A stretch of 64,000 nucleotides of DNA from Pokkaliibacter sp046614695. GTDB taxonomy: Bacteria; Pseudomonadota; Gammaproteobacteria; Pseudomonadales; Balneatricaceae. The notes under the pieces were generated by a model that ran no database searches, was not told the DNA's origin, and saw only the letters and a list, made by a program, of their open reading frames with translations. Where the stretch lies: the NCBI RefSeq assembly GCF_046614695.1, contig NZ_JBKKHQ010000013.1:62001-126000 (forward strand). The letters run 5' to 3'. The position numbers and the translations under genes are program-made. Below, piece after piece: positions 26,953 through 36,618 of the stretch; position 1 is the first letter of the stretch; every line of letters begins with the position of its first letter.

Positions 26953-27148
26953 TGAAGGCTCCTTGCCATCAGATCAGTCGGGTTCGCCGGGCGCCTGCAC
27001 GCGGTGCGCAAGCGGCCAGCCTTTCTCCACAGCCTGAATGACTATAGGCCAAAGTGCGGTGGCTGCGCTTTCGGCTGCGGCTCAACAGTCTGTCTTGCGG
27101 CAGCCGGTTTCACTGCCGGGAACGCATCAAGGCGTTATGGCCATGTTC

Positions 27149-27520
27149 TCAGGACGCTTCCGTCACCTTGCGACGCTCATCAAACAGGCTCAGGTTGTCA
27201 TCGCCCCACGCCTTCAGCGCTTCCAGAATTGGTGACAGGCTCTTACCGCGTTCAGACAGACTGTATTCCACCTTGGGCGGCACCTGCGGATACACCTCTC
27301 GCTCGATCAGCCCATCGACTTCCAGCTCACGCAGCTGGTTGGTAAGCATGCGCTGGGTGACGCCCGGCAGATTTCGGCGCAGTTCATTGAAGCGCAGCAC
27401 GCCGGATTCACGCAGGTGCCAGAGAATCACGCACTTCCATTTACCGTCAATCAGGCTGATGGCGGCTTCCACGGCGCAGCCGGGGTTACAGTCGAGGCGG
27501 GAATGTCGGGCTTTGGCCAT
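27149..27520 (-). CDS. HxlR family transcriptional regulator
   Basis: A 123-residue MarR-like winged-helix regulator of the HxlR family. The conserved start (MAKARHSRLDCNPGCAVEAA) includes the family Cys in CNPGC and is followed by LIDGKWKCVILWHL, LRFNELRRNLPGVTQRMLT and IEREVYPQVPPKVEYSLSERG. Members such as YodB and HypR sense quinones or electrophiles through this type of cysteine. The ATG at 27520 has AAAGGATA just upstream. It is divergent from an alcohol dehydrogenase/quinone oxidoreductase gene, the standard arrangement for an HxlR regulator and its target, so it likely controls the neighbour and itself. Confidence 0.9.
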   Translation of the reverse strand: MAKARHSRLDCNPGCAVEAAISLIDGKWKCVILWHLRESGVLRFNELRRNLPGVTQRMLTNQLRELEVDGLIEREVYPQVPPKVEYSLSERGKSLSPILEALKAWGDDNLSLFDERRKVTEAS

Positions 27521-27675
27521 TACAGTATCCTTTTTGATACTACCTGCACTTTTTGTCACTACTGGTGAAAAACTTCACTAAGTACAGATAAGCACACTAG
27601 TAGCGTTTTTTGTGCGTAGTCGCATTTTTCTCTGTACGTCATTGTAGAGCCTCATTTGACAGAAGGAAGCCCTGC
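27521..27675. promoter_or_regulatory. Divergent HxlR/dehydrogenase control region
   Basis: 155 bp of AT-rich DNA between the divergent genes. It carries several copies of ACTAC/GTAGT/ACTAG-type half-sites (around 27539-27563 and 27595-27630) that could be the regulator's operator. The exact sites are a guess; the assignment rests on position. Confidence 0.5.
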
Positions 27676-28707
27676 ATGAAAACCATCGCCTTCACCCACA
27701 ACGGCCCCATCGACCGCGCCGATGCCCTGCAACTGCTGGAACTGCCCCGCCCTGAAGCCACAGGCCGCGACCTGCTGGTGCAGGTCAAAGCCATCTCCGT
27801 CAATCCGGTGGATGTGAAACTGCGCCAGAATGCCGACCCGGCCAGTCGCCCGGAAGGCTATCGCGTACTGGGCTGGGATGCGGCGGGTATCGTGACTGCC
27901 GTGGGGCCTGAAGTGGAAGGCTTCGTGCCGGGTGATGAAGTCTGGTACGCCGGGGATATCACCCGCGCGGGCAGTAATGCCGAATATCAGCTGGTGGATG
28001 AGCGCATCGTCGCCAAAAAGCCGACTACCCTCGACTGGGCAGCGGCGGCGTCTCTGCCGCTGACGACCATCACCGCCTGGGAAGGCCTGTTTGACCGCCT
28101 GAATGTGAACCGCCCGGTTCCCGGTGCGACGCCCGCCATTCTGATCATTGGCGGCGCCGGTGGAGTGGGCTCCATCGCCATTCAGCTGGCGCGCCAGTTA
28201 ACCGACCTCACCGTGATTGCCACCGCCTCCCGCGAGGAAACCCGCGCCTGGGTGAAGGAGCTGGGCGCCCACCATGTGATTGACCACAGCCAGCCACTGC
28301 CAGCACAGATCGACGCCCTCGGCCTTGGCGCACCGGCCTTTGTGTTCTCCACCACCCACACCGACCAGCATCTGGCGGACATTGCCCAGCTGCTTGCCGT
28401 GCAGGGCCGACTGGTACTGATTGATGACCCGGAAACCCTGGATATTCGACGCTTCAAGGAGAAATCCCTGTCAGTGCACTGGGAGCTGATGTTTACCCGC
28501 TCTCTCTTCACCACGGCGGATATCGCCGCTCAGGGTGAGTTACTGGCCGCCGTCGCCCAGCTGGTGGATGAGCAAGTGATTCGCCCCACCCTCAACAAAA
28601 CCCTGTCGCCGATTAATGTCAGCAATCTCATCAGCGCCCACCGCGAAGTGGAAAGCGGTTCGATGTGCGGCAAGCTGGTGCTGGAAGGATGGCAAGCCGA
28701 TGACTGA
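27676..28707 (+). CDS. Zinc-type alcohol dehydrogenase/quinone oxidoreductase
   Basis: A 343-residue medium-chain dehydrogenase/reductase of the quinone-oxidoreductase-like branch. It has the GroES-like N-terminal domain (VKAISVNPVDVKLRQNAD, GWDAAGIVTAVGPEVEGFVP, GDEVWYAGD) and an NADPH-binding Rossmann motif (IIGGAGGVGSIAIQLARQL), then HVIDHSQPL. Catalytic zinc ligands are absent, as is usual in this branch. The ATG at 27676 has AAGGAAG upstream; the open frame begins 22 codons earlier. It overlaps the next gene by 8 nt, so the pair is one operon, most likely under the divergent HxlR protein. A role in reducing reactive quinones or carbonyls is inferred from this context. Confidence 0.88.
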   Translation: MKTIAFTHNGPIDRADALQLLELPRPEATGRDLLVQVKAISVNPVDVKLRQNADPASRPEGYRVLGWDAAGIVTAVGPEVEGFVPGDEVWYAGDITRAGSNAEYQLVDERIVAKKPTTLDWAAAASLPLTTITAWEGLFDRLNVNRPVPGATPAILIIGGAGGVGSIAIQLARQLTDLTVIATASREETRAWVKELGAHHVIDHSQPLPAQIDALGLGAPAFVFSTTHTDQHLADIAQLLAVQGRLVLIDDPETLDIRRFKEKSLSVHWELMFTRSLFTTADIAAQGELLAAVAQLVDEQVIRPTLNKTLSPINVSNLISAHREVESGSMCGKLVLEGWQADD

Positions 28708-29134
28708 TACCGGGACTTATCTGATCCCCACAGCGCAGCTGAGTCTGCAGGCTGCAGAAAACCTGTTGGCCCGGAGTCTTGCCGGAGCTCGCGAGGCCGG
28801 TTTCCCGGTCGCCGTGGCGGTGGTGGATAGCGGCGGCGCCTTGCGCGCTTTTGCCCGCAGCGATGATGCGCCCTTTCTGACGGCGCAGGTAGCGATGGAC
28901 AAAGCCTGGACCGCCGCCTCCTTTGGCTTCTCCACCGCCGAGTGGAATGACTATATGGCCAACCCCAGAGTCGCTCCGCTGGCCAATACTCCACGCATGA
29001 TGCCTGTTGCCGGTGGCATTGCCCTGCGCCGGCACGGGCAGATTATCGGCGCAATCGGTATCTCCGGCGGTAGTTATACGCAGGATGATGAACTGGCCCG
29101 CTCGGCCATTGCCGCCCTCGGGCTGGCTGAGTAA
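28700..29134 (+). CDS. GlcG/HbpS family protein
   Basis: A 144-residue protein of the GlcG/HbpS (DUF336) family, some members of which bind haem and take part in redox sensing. Characteristic segments: GFPVAVAVVDSGGALRAFAR, FLTAQVAMDKAWTAASFG, VAGGIALRRHGQIIGAIGIS and GGSYTQDDELARSA. The start ATG at 28700 overlaps the end of the dehydrogenase gene by 8 nt, showing translational coupling. In this operon with an HxlR regulator it may help in electrophile or oxidative stress, but its ligand is unknown. Confidence 0.87.
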   Translation: MTDTGTYLIPTAQLSLQAAENLLARSLAGAREAGFPVAVAVVDSGGALRAFARSDDAPFLTAQVAMDKAWTAASFGFSTAEWNDYMANPRVAPLANTPRMMPVAGGIALRRHGQIIGAIGISGGSYTQDDELARSAIAALGLAE

Positions 29135-29191
29135 CGACTTTTTCAGGATCAGCGAACGCGCGCAAAGCTCAATATCACCGCGCCAGAACGC

Positions 29192-29226
29192 AAAACGGCG
29201 AAGGAGTCACCTTCGCCGTTTTTGTT
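29192..29226 (+). terminator. Terminator of the dehydrogenase operon
   Basis: Perfect 13-bp stem (29192-29204 with 29210-29222), 5-nt loop, ending in a T-run. A-run on the other side lets it also stop the converging minus-strand gene. Confidence 0.88.
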
Positions 29227-29247
29227 TTCACCGGGTAGCGTTGCCGC

Positions 29248-29805
29248 TTAACGTTCTGCCGAGTATGGGTCCGTCGCCAGCAGATAGGCACGCACATCGG
29301 CCTTGCGCGGATGACTGTTCAGCCAGGCGCGGATTTCCTTCACGCGGGAGTAGTCCTCATCACCAAACTTGCCCTGATACAGCTCGGTAAAGGCTTCCTT
29401 GGCGGTGGTGTTTTTCAGCTTCTTTTGCCAGTGCAACGTCAGGATGCTGTTCAGCGAACCGGCCAGGCCTTCGCTTTTCAGCAGCTCCCACTCGCCTTTA
29501 TCCAGCCAGATGCCACCCACAGTGGCGCTGTAATCCAGACGATGGTTATGTCGGGCCGACATGCGGTAACGCTGCATCAATACGCCGGAATCCGGGCAGA
29601 GCATCGCGCTGGGGGTATCGACGGCATCCGCTTCGCTGAAAAGGAGCGAGGTCGAGAAAGGGTAATTCGGGTGGTTATCTTTCCAGGCGACGAAATCCTC
29701 AATCAGGATCCAGTTACCACCGCAGTGAGAGCAGGTGTGCGCGCGGAAAAGTTGGTCCATGTTACCTTCAACCAGCGTACCCGCTTTACAACTTGTGCAT
29801 TGCAT
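29248..29805 (-). CDS. TFIIB-type zinc-ribbon protein
   Basis: A 185-residue soluble protein with an N-terminal zinc ribbon: CTSC at residues 3-6 and CSHC about 25 residues later, followed by GGNWILIEDFVAW. A second, degenerate ribbon-like segment (LCPDSGVLMQRYR, then GGIWLDKGEWELL) matches the G-x-W-L-D-K-G-E motif common in zf-TFIIB domain proteins. Start at 29805 (MQCTSCKAG) is preferred; the frame extends 13 codons upstream without similarity. Function is unknown; such proteins may bind nucleic acid or act as small zinc chaperones. Confidence 0.75.
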   Translation of the reverse strand: MQCTSCKAGTLVEGNMDQLFRAHTCSHCGGNWILIEDFVAWKDNHPNYPFSTSLLFSEADAVDTPSAMLCPDSGVLMQRYRMSARHNHRLDYSATVGGIWLDKGEWELLKSEGLAGSLNSILTLHWQKKLKNTTAKEAFTELYQGKFGDEDYSRVKEIRAWLNSHPRKADVRAYLLATDPYSAER

Positions 29806-29952
29806 CGTGCCATTCCTTGTTTGATCACGTATCAGCCGCGCCATACTTTGCCCGTGAATGTCAGGACTGACAAGTTAAAACACCCCGTCCACAGGCGCTG
29901 AAGGCCAAGGTTGCAGGCTTTATCCACAATCGATCTGGAGAACACACCGCGG

Positions 29953-30648
29953 TCACGGCGAGCGCGTTTTTCCGCTAACGCTAAGAAGCTCCGTGGAGTT
30001 CAGCGCCTTTAATGAAGCCTTCACCTGTCGCATCACACTGCCCGCCGTCAGGCTGCGCCACGGGTGCAACGGCAAACCGCCCTCGGTAAGCATCTGCGCC
30101 GTCCAGCGGTTACAGGTGTTGGTCAGGTAATAGTGGCCTTTGGCCGCGTAGAAATAGCTTTTGCCGTAAATACCGGGCTGGGTGATCACCCCGTGGCCCT
30201 GAGCATCCAGCACAAAGGTCGCCAGTACCGACTGCTGTAATTTCGCCATGCCCTCCTGAGACACCGGCACGGCCACGACCTTGCTGGCACTAAAATAATC
30301 CGCTGGCGCTTCCGGCACCGACACCACATGCAGAATGCTGTCCGTTGGCCAGAACATCGCCTTCAGGGTCAGCTTGACGGTAATTTCCGGCGCCTGATAA
30401 AAGCCCTTATCGCCCCAGCCAATCTCGACATAAGGCCCGTCGACAAAATCTTCCTTGAGGAAGTTCAGCGCAGGTAGCAGCTCTGCCGTCGGCAGAATAA
30501 TCCCCGTATGCCAGTCATGACTCACGACATAAAGGGTTTGCTGATTCGCCGCCGTGGGCGGGTGTTGCCAGGGTGAAGTGCTGCAGCCGGTAAGAAAAAG
30601 AAAGCCGGGCAGCAAAAGCCAGAACAGGCGCTGGCAGAGGCGATTCAT
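29953..30648 (-). CDS. DUF2459 family lipoprotein
   Basis: A 231-residue probable lipoprotein: the signal ends in a lipobox (FLFLTGCS, Cys about residue 22). The body has YVVSHDWHTGIILPTAELLP, VEIGWGDKGFYQAPEI, AMFWPTDSILHVVSVPE and YLTNTCNRWTAQ, which is the DUF2459 (TIGR02117) pattern. A Cys, His and Asn/Asp in these segments suggest a papain-like fold (conserved His in SHDWHTG, Cys in NTCN), but this is inference. It lies 3 bp downstream of the RloB-like gene on the same strand, yet its base composition is like the GC-rich background, so the join is probably an insertion boundary. Confidence 0.8.
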   Translation of the reverse strand: MNRLCQRLFWLLLPGFLFLTGCSTSPWQHPPTAANQQTLYVVSHDWHTGIILPTAELLPALNFLKEDFVDGPYVEIGWGDKGFYQAPEITVKLTLKAMFWPTDSILHVVSVPEAPADYFSASKVVAVPVSQEGMAKLQQSVLATFVLDAQGHGVITQPGIYGKSYFYAAKGHYYLTNTCNRWTAQMLTEGGLPLHPWRSLTAGSVMRQVKASLKALNSTELLSVSGKTRSP

Positions 30649-30651
30649 GGT

Positions 30652-31176
30652 TTAAGGATTGCTGTCGCTGATGGCGTTCCGCACATCAACAACAGAGCTA
30701 TTTGTAGTGCTCTCTAAAACTACTTTAGGAAATAGTGCAGCATAAGATCTTGACTGTGTATGTGGGCCGTTTAAACGCGGGTGAAGCCGCTTTTTAAGAT
30801 CCTGACTAGTTTCGTGTTCGTTAACACGCTCACCCAAAACATCCAATAAAGCACCTTCGAGAGACTGTGGCGACCAGAGGATAATATCAAATCCGCCTTC
30901 TCTAGCCTTTTTACTATCTTCTGCATTTGGTGGAAGATCAGAATCTAATACAAATAACTTACAATCATATTCATCCGCTTTAAAAGTACGCAATGCATTG
31001 GTAATTATATTACCGGCAGACCCACCATCTCCTGACTCAATTTTTGGCCCTTTATTGCCCTTTTGACGACGAAAAAAAAGTTCTTTCATATGGTTAATAA
31101 AAGCCTCATCGTCGGCACCTTCACCAACAATCAAGAGAGTTGTCTTAACAATGGGGCGTTTCGCTTTCCTTGCCAT
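30652..31176 (-). CDS. RloB/TOPRIM-like putative defence nuclease subunit
   Basis: A 174-residue protein, AT-rich DNA. It begins MARKAKRPIVKTTLLIVGEG and shows the TOPRIM-style layout: an early Glu (VGEGADDEAFINH) and a later D-x-D (LFVLDSDLPPN), as in RloB-type partners of AAA15 ATPases. The ATG at 31176 has GAGG about 8 nt upstream; a GTG three codons earlier has no such site. It follows the ATPase gene by 15 bp on the same strand. In known RloAB-type and related modules the ATPase senses phage infection and the TOPRIM partner attacks nucleic acid, but for this pair activity is inferred. It is shorter than many RloB proteins. Confidence 0.6.
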   Translation of the reverse strand: MARKAKRPIVKTTLLIVGEGADDEAFINHMKELFFRRQKGNKGPKIESGDGGSAGNIITNALRTFKADEYDCKLFVLDSDLPPNAEDSKKAREGGFDIILWSPQSLEGALLDVLGERVNEHETSQDLKKRLHPRLNGPHTQSRSYAALFPKVVLESTTNSSVVDVRNAISDSNP

Positions 31177-31191
31177 CCATGACACCTCTAT

Positions 31192-32376
31192 TCAAAGATC
31201 AGGTACAGCACCGAGGGCGCCTGCCATATATTTTGCGTAAAGGTTGTCGTCAGCACGCAAACCTGTCATTTCATCTAAACGCCATGCTTCACTTCGTTGA
31301 TTATATTTTTCGACCAAATACACTTGGTGTTTTTGTAACCGATTTAAAATTTGAGGGGCATGACAAGTGAAAATCAACTGCGCTTGATGAGGGTTGGTAT
31401 GCTCTAACCTGAACCACTCCATTAGCTGAGGCACAAGGTGTGGATGAAGATCATTATCTAATTCATCAATAACGGCAATTCCCCCATGATGAAGAGCAAA
31501 TAAGATTGGCTCTAAAAGCACAAATGCCGATTGAGTTCCGCTAGATTCATCAAAAAACGCCAACTCAAAAGAGTTTCCATCTTCATCACTATGTTTTCCA
31601 AATGGCAAAAAGAATGATACTTCTGTACCTTGCTCATCCGTTCCTTTTACCTCCCGAATATCTATACTACTAATACCTAAATCAAAGCCACATAAAACCT
31701 CAGATAAACGTGGCAATAAACTAGGATATTTAATAAAACTTTCTGCAGCCCCAACAACATGACCATGCTCAAAATGACGTCGACCTATACGATTAACATT
31801 AGTCATAATACGTTCAAAAAATTCAACAAAAGGTCGAGCTTCTTTTACATCATAGCTATGAGCCGCAGCGATTAAAGAAGCATTCCCTCTTAATTTTTCT
31901 GCTTGGGCTTTATTAAACGGAAATCCCTTTTGCTTAAAGCTATATCCGGTCTCATTTTTCTCACGCTTGAAAATATAACTATATTGGCTACTGGTTTTAG
32001 CAAACATAGCCTCAGAAATAACCTCTCCACGCGTTAAGCTAACTTGATATCGATATTCGCGATCATTCAGCACAAACTCGATTTCGAATCGAGTAGGTTC
32101 ACTCACTTTGAATCTATGAGGTTCGATAGGATTTTTATCTTCTGGTTTCGCTGATAGAAATGAGTGTGCGATAAACCATCTTAGAAAGGCTAAAGGTTTA
32201 AGCAACTGTGTCTTACCAGCGCCATTGGCGCCCATGATAGCGATGGCTTTGGTGTAACGTTTATCTCCGATCGATAGATCATAGCCGGAAGGAGTCGGCT
32301 GTTTCCCTACGCTAAAGTCGATGACCGTCTCATCAGCAAAGCTATAGAAGTTTTCGATGGTCAGCTTAGTAATCAT
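31192..32376 (-). CDS. AAA15-family ATPase, RloA-like
   Basis: A 394-residue SMC/ABC-like ATPase of the AAA15 type. The start MITKLTIENFYSFADETVID is typical of the family. Walker A is GANGAGKTQLLKP (about residue 50), the signature region includes FFDESSGTQSAFVLLEPI, Walker B is GIAVIDELDNDLHPHLVPQL, and the switch His is in IFTCHAPQIL. It is AT-rich like its partner and unlike the GC-rich genes on both sides, so the pair was probably acquired together. It is the first gene of the two-gene module. Role: putative infection sensor in a defence system (inference from family and pairing). Confidence 0.75.
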   Translation of the reverse strand: MITKLTIENFYSFADETVIDFSVGKQPTPSGYDLSIGDKRYTKAIAIMGANGAGKTQLLKPLAFLRWFIAHSFLSAKPEDKNPIEPHRFKVSEPTRFEIEFVLNDREYRYQVSLTRGEVISEAMFAKTSSQYSYIFKREKNETGYSFKQKGFPFNKAQAEKLRGNASLIAAAHSYDVKEARPFVEFFERIMTNVNRIGRRHFEHGHVVGAAESFIKYPSLLPRLSEVLCGFDLGISSIDIREVKGTDEQGTEVSFFLPFGKHSDEDGNSFELAFFDESSGTQSAFVLLEPILFALHHGGIAVIDELDNDLHPHLVPQLMEWFRLEHTNPHQAQLIFTCHAPQILNRLQKHQVYLVEKYNQRSEAWRLDEMTGLRADDNLYAKYMAGALGAVPDL

Positions 32377-32512
32377 ATTCTTCAAAAACCAACAATGTTT
32401 TGTTGATATTGCAGATACACAAACCAATTAGCAAGAGACATATCAGCCAACTACACACATATCAAGCTCGCCAACATGTTCGCCACTAAGCAGTGTGCGC
32501 ACTGCAGTTAAC

Positions 32513-32567
32513 AAAAAAGCTCCCCGAAACAACTACCACATCAGGCAGGTTTCGGGGAGCTTTTTTT
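32513..32567. terminator. Bidirectional terminator after argG
   Basis: 18-bp stem (32513-32530 with 32549-32566) with A-run and T-run on the two sides; strong. It ends argG on the minus strand. Confidence 0.85.
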
Positions 32568-32607
32568 AGCACGGCGGCCGCCTAGGCAGCCGCGTGTTAT
32601 TGCAAAC

Positions 32608-34041
<1,434 letters not shown>

Positions 34042-34134
34042 TCACCACACCGATCACGACAGGCCTTTCACGCCACTGTTCGCGTTGGTTCGCAGGTTTT
34101 TCAGGCGATATTGCACGCAGTCGCCCTCAGGCCG

Positions 34135-34172
34135 GAAAACAAAAAGGGCGACCGCGTTAGCGTCACCCTTTC
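34135..34172 (-). terminator. Terminator after the cytochrome b561 gene
   Basis: Hairpin AAGGGTGAC/GTCGCCCTT on the minus strand (34143-34172) followed by TTTTTGTTTT, 25 bp beyond the stop. Confidence 0.7.
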
Positions 34173-34196
34173 CTTAAGTTTCCTGCCGATGATTCT

Positions 34197-34709
34197 CTAT
34201 TTACGTCCGGTAATCATGGCGCGTACCAGCCGTTCGCCGGTTTTGTGCATGGTCCAGAACACCGCAGCAATGTGAACACCGGCGAAGACCAGAATGGCAT
34301 TGGCAAAAAAGCTGTGAATGCCGTGCATCAGGTCATCACCCCAGAAGGTATCGGTGGTGAGCAGGTAGCCGGTCAGGGAGGTCATAAACACCAGAAACAG
34401 CAGGGCAACAATCATCGCGCCGCCCGCCGGGTTATGGCCTTCATATTTGGGGTGCTCGCCTTTCCAGAGTTGCTGGATATACGCCTTGAAGCGGCGTGGC
34501 CCCGGCACGAAGTGGGCAAAACGGGCATGATGGCTGCCGATAAAGCCCCAGATCACTCGTGCCACGACCAGTCCGCCGAGGAAGTAACCCACGTAGCGAT
34601 GGTTGGTACGCCCTTCTTCCAGCACCATTTCATTCAGAACGATGCCGATGACCAGACTCCAGTGAAACAGGCGGACGAAAGGGTCCCAGATCCAGCGCTT
34701 AGTCGTCAT
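34197..34709 (-). CDS. Cytochrome b561-type membrane protein
   Basis: A 170-residue di-haem membrane cytochrome. Four hydrophobic helices carry haem-ligand His candidates: FVRLFHWSLVIGIVLNE, NHRYVGYFLGGLVVARVIWG, MIVALLFLVFMTSLTGYLLT and MHGIHSFFANAILVFAGVHI. It transfers electrons across or at the inner membrane; the partners are unknown. The ATG at 34709 shares one base with the stop of the PepSY gene (TAATG), so the two are translationally coupled, an arrangement found for many b561-PepSY pairs. Confidence 0.9.
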   Translation of the reverse strand: MTTKRWIWDPFVRLFHWSLVIGIVLNEMVLEEGRTNHRYVGYFLGGLVVARVIWGFIGSHHARFAHFVPGPRRFKAYIQQLWKGEHPKYEGHNPAGGAMIVALLFLVFMTSLTGYLLTTDTFWGDDLMHGIHSFFANAILVFAGVHIAAVFWTMHKTGERLVRAMITGRK

Positions 34710-34990
34710 TAGTCTTCCTCTTTGACCTTGTTCATGGTGACGGGATCAAAATAGATCTCGACACGTTTGCCTTCGGCGCTTTTGCCGTACAGCTCATAGC
34801 AGCCGGTTTTGGTTTCCTTGAACTTCTTGATGCTGTAGCCCATTTCCTGAATCTTTGCCTTGGCCGCGTCCTGGGTCATCCACTTGTCTTTAGGGGCATC
34901 GGTACAGGTCGGATCGGCCAGTGCCACGTTGCCAAGAGCGGCGCCCAGCAGGGTCAGGGCCAGGGTCGACTGCAGTAATTTTTTGTTCAT
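34709..34990 (-). CDS. PepSY domain periplasmic protein
   Basis: A 93-residue exported protein with a signal peptide (MNKKLLQSTLALTLLGAALG, cleavage near VALADP). The mature part is a single PepSY-like domain: WMTQDAAKAKIQEMGYSIK, GCYELYGKSAEGKRVEIYFD, PVTMNKVKEE. The ATG at 34990 was chosen for the signal peptide; the frame runs 11 codons further upstream. It overlaps the cytochrome b561 gene by one base, so the two probably work together; the exact job, perhaps binding a ligand or metal for electron transfer, is unknown. Confidence 0.88.
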   Translation of the reverse strand: MNKKLLQSTLALTLLGAALGNVALADPTCTDAPKDKWMTQDAAKAKIQEMGYSIKKFKETKTGCYELYGKSAEGKRVEIYFDPVTMNKVKEED

Positions 34991-35532
34991 TGTTGGTATC
35001 TCTCCAGATCGAACACATCGCAAAAGCGTCGATGTGCCATTGACGGTAGGCGTGCAGTCTTAAGGCAAACTTAAGCCGCTCTTCACGGAGTGTGACGACT
35101 TTTTTGCACTGTCATTCATGTCATTGCGAACGCAATTCACTTAATTTTTCGTTAAGTAATGAACTCCAGGATGTAGGTCAGACAGCGCTGATGTTGACCC
35201 ATGGATGACCCTTCCCCTGTGATCCCTGCGGTCATCGTCACGCCCTGCCAAAGACAGAAACCCGCGCGTTTACGGGCAACAAAAAAAGGCCATCTGCGAT
35301 GGCCTTTTTCATTAGGTCGGGATATCCGGCTGCGCCCGGCTGGTGTCCCTGTAGCGATGCTCAAATCCTGGCTCCCATTTCCTATGTTTCATAAAGCGTT
35401 CGCAGCATGCCGTAAATATCGCCCATGCCAGAGGCATGCTTTAGACTCAGCAACATTAAGCGGTATGCCGTTTTTTCGCGTTTACGCCCCCATAGAAGAC
35501 TAAATTCCTCGTTCCTGACCAAGGTAGTTATT
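34991..35532. other. Geneless region with a strong hairpin
   Basis: About 540 bp between divergent genes with no convincing coding frame. An 11-bp hairpin AAAAGGCCATC/GATGGCCTTTT (35284-35294, 35298-35308), flanked by A-run and T-run, has the form of a bidirectional terminator but no gene ends there, so a small RNA or a lost gene may precede it. Promoters for the PepSY operon and the M23 gene are expected on the two sides. Confidence 0.5.
35284..35308. terminator. Terminator-like hairpin with no obvious gene
   Basis: Perfect 11-bp stem with a TGC loop, A-rich on the left and T-rich on the right. Could end a small RNA on either strand. Confidence 0.65.
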
Positions 35533-36381
35533 GTGAAAAGCTGCTTTTTAAAACGCTCATTGCTGACGCTTGCCTTGATGGCGCTTTCGCTGGCGAACCC
35601 GCTGGCCCATGCTGAGGGGTTTATTACCCGGCTGCTGAACCATCCGGTACCGGGTGGAGTGGCAGTGGTGGATCTTGGTGAGGGCACCAGCGCGCCGGAT
35701 GCCCGGTATGAAGGCAAGCCGGTGCTGCGCATCAGGGAGGATGACCAGCGCTGGATTGCCATTGTCGGCATTGACCTCAAAACCGCGCCCGGTCGCCAGC
35801 AGTTGCTGGTGAACGGCCAGCCGCTCGCCTTTACCGTGGAGTCGCGCCATTACAAAGAACAGCACATCAAGATCAAGGACAGCCGCAAGGTCGATCCGCT
35901 GGCTGAGGATTTGAAGCGCATCAACCGCGAAATGGCCGAACAGAACAGCGCCTATGCGGTGTTCAGCCCGGATCAGCCGAGCAATCTGCTGTTTGACCTG
36001 CCGGTGGATGGCCCGCTCTCCAGCCCCTTTGGTCTGCGCCGCTTCTTTAATGGCAAGGAGCGCAACCCCCATTCCGGACTGGATTTTGCCGTCGGCGCCG
36101 GCACCCCGGTGAAAACCCCGGCGGCAGGCAAGGTGCTACTCACGGGCAACCTCTTCTTCAACGGCAACACGGTGTTTATCGACCACGGTCAGGGGCTGAT
36201 TTCCATGGTCTGCCACTTATCAGAAATTGATGTGAAGAAAGGTCAGGTGCTGCCGCGCGGTGCCGTGGTCGGCAAGGTCGGCCAGACCGGTCGGGCCACC
36301 GGCCCGCACCTGCACTGGAATGTCAGCCTCAATGGTAACCGCGTCGATCCGAGTATCTTTATTGGCCGTTATACCCCCTGA
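35533..36381 (+). CDS. Exported M23 family metallopeptidase
   Basis: A 282-residue periplasmic LytM-type endopeptidase-like protein acting on peptidoglycan cross-links. I chose the GTG at 35533 because it has AAGG 8 nt upstream and gives a clean signal peptide (VKSCFLKRSLLTLALMALSL, then ANPLAHA). An N-terminal Ig-like region (about 25-130) precedes the M23 domain (about 155-275). Zinc ligands: His and Asp in NPHSGLDFAVGAG, and the HLHWN His pair near the end (GPHLHWNVSLNGNRVDP), with HGQGLISMVCHLSEID between. All catalytic residues appear intact. It is a single gene with a terminator behind it, just before the paralogue array. Confidence 0.9.
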   Translation: MKSCFLKRSLLTLALMALSLANPLAHAEGFITRLLNHPVPGGVAVVDLGEGTSAPDARYEGKPVLRIREDDQRWIAIVGIDLKTAPGRQQLLVNGQPLAFTVESRHYKEQHIKIKDSRKVDPLAEDLKRINREMAEQNSAYAVFSPDQPSNLLFDLPVDGPLSSPFGLRRFFNGKERNPHSGLDFAVGAGTPVKTPAAGKVLLTGNLFFNGNTVFIDHGQGLISMVCHLSEIDVKKGQVLPRGAVVGKVGQTGRATGPHLHWNVSLNGNRVDPSIFIGRYTP

Positions 36382-36492
36382 TCGACGCCGTTTTCGATGA
36401 TTTAGCACGGTTATTTGTCCTTCACCGACCCGCGCGGGGAACTCGCCCCGCTTTGCCTTCACTCAGTCAGGGAATCAGCACTTTAGCTATTT

Positions 36493-36535
36493 TCGGGACC
36501 TGCTTACCTCATGTGCATCGTCCCGATTCTTTTTT
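36493..36535 (+). terminator. Terminator after the M23 gene
   Basis: 7-bp stem TCGGGAC/GTCCCGA (36493-36499, 36520-36526) with a 20-nt loop, then TTCTTTTTT. It separates the M23 gene from the array. Confidence 0.65.
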
Positions 36536-36618
36536 CCTGAAGTGACCGCCCGCGGCATGGATGTCCACGCGAGCACTGTGAGCACTGTCACCCCAGAGCC
36601 ACCTGAGACGGGATTTCC

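Noticed and set aside
30652..32376. PARIS (AriAB) assignment of the ATPase pair
   Set aside because: The partner is short and RloB-like; it does not look like the longer DUF4435 TOPRIM protein expected of AriB.
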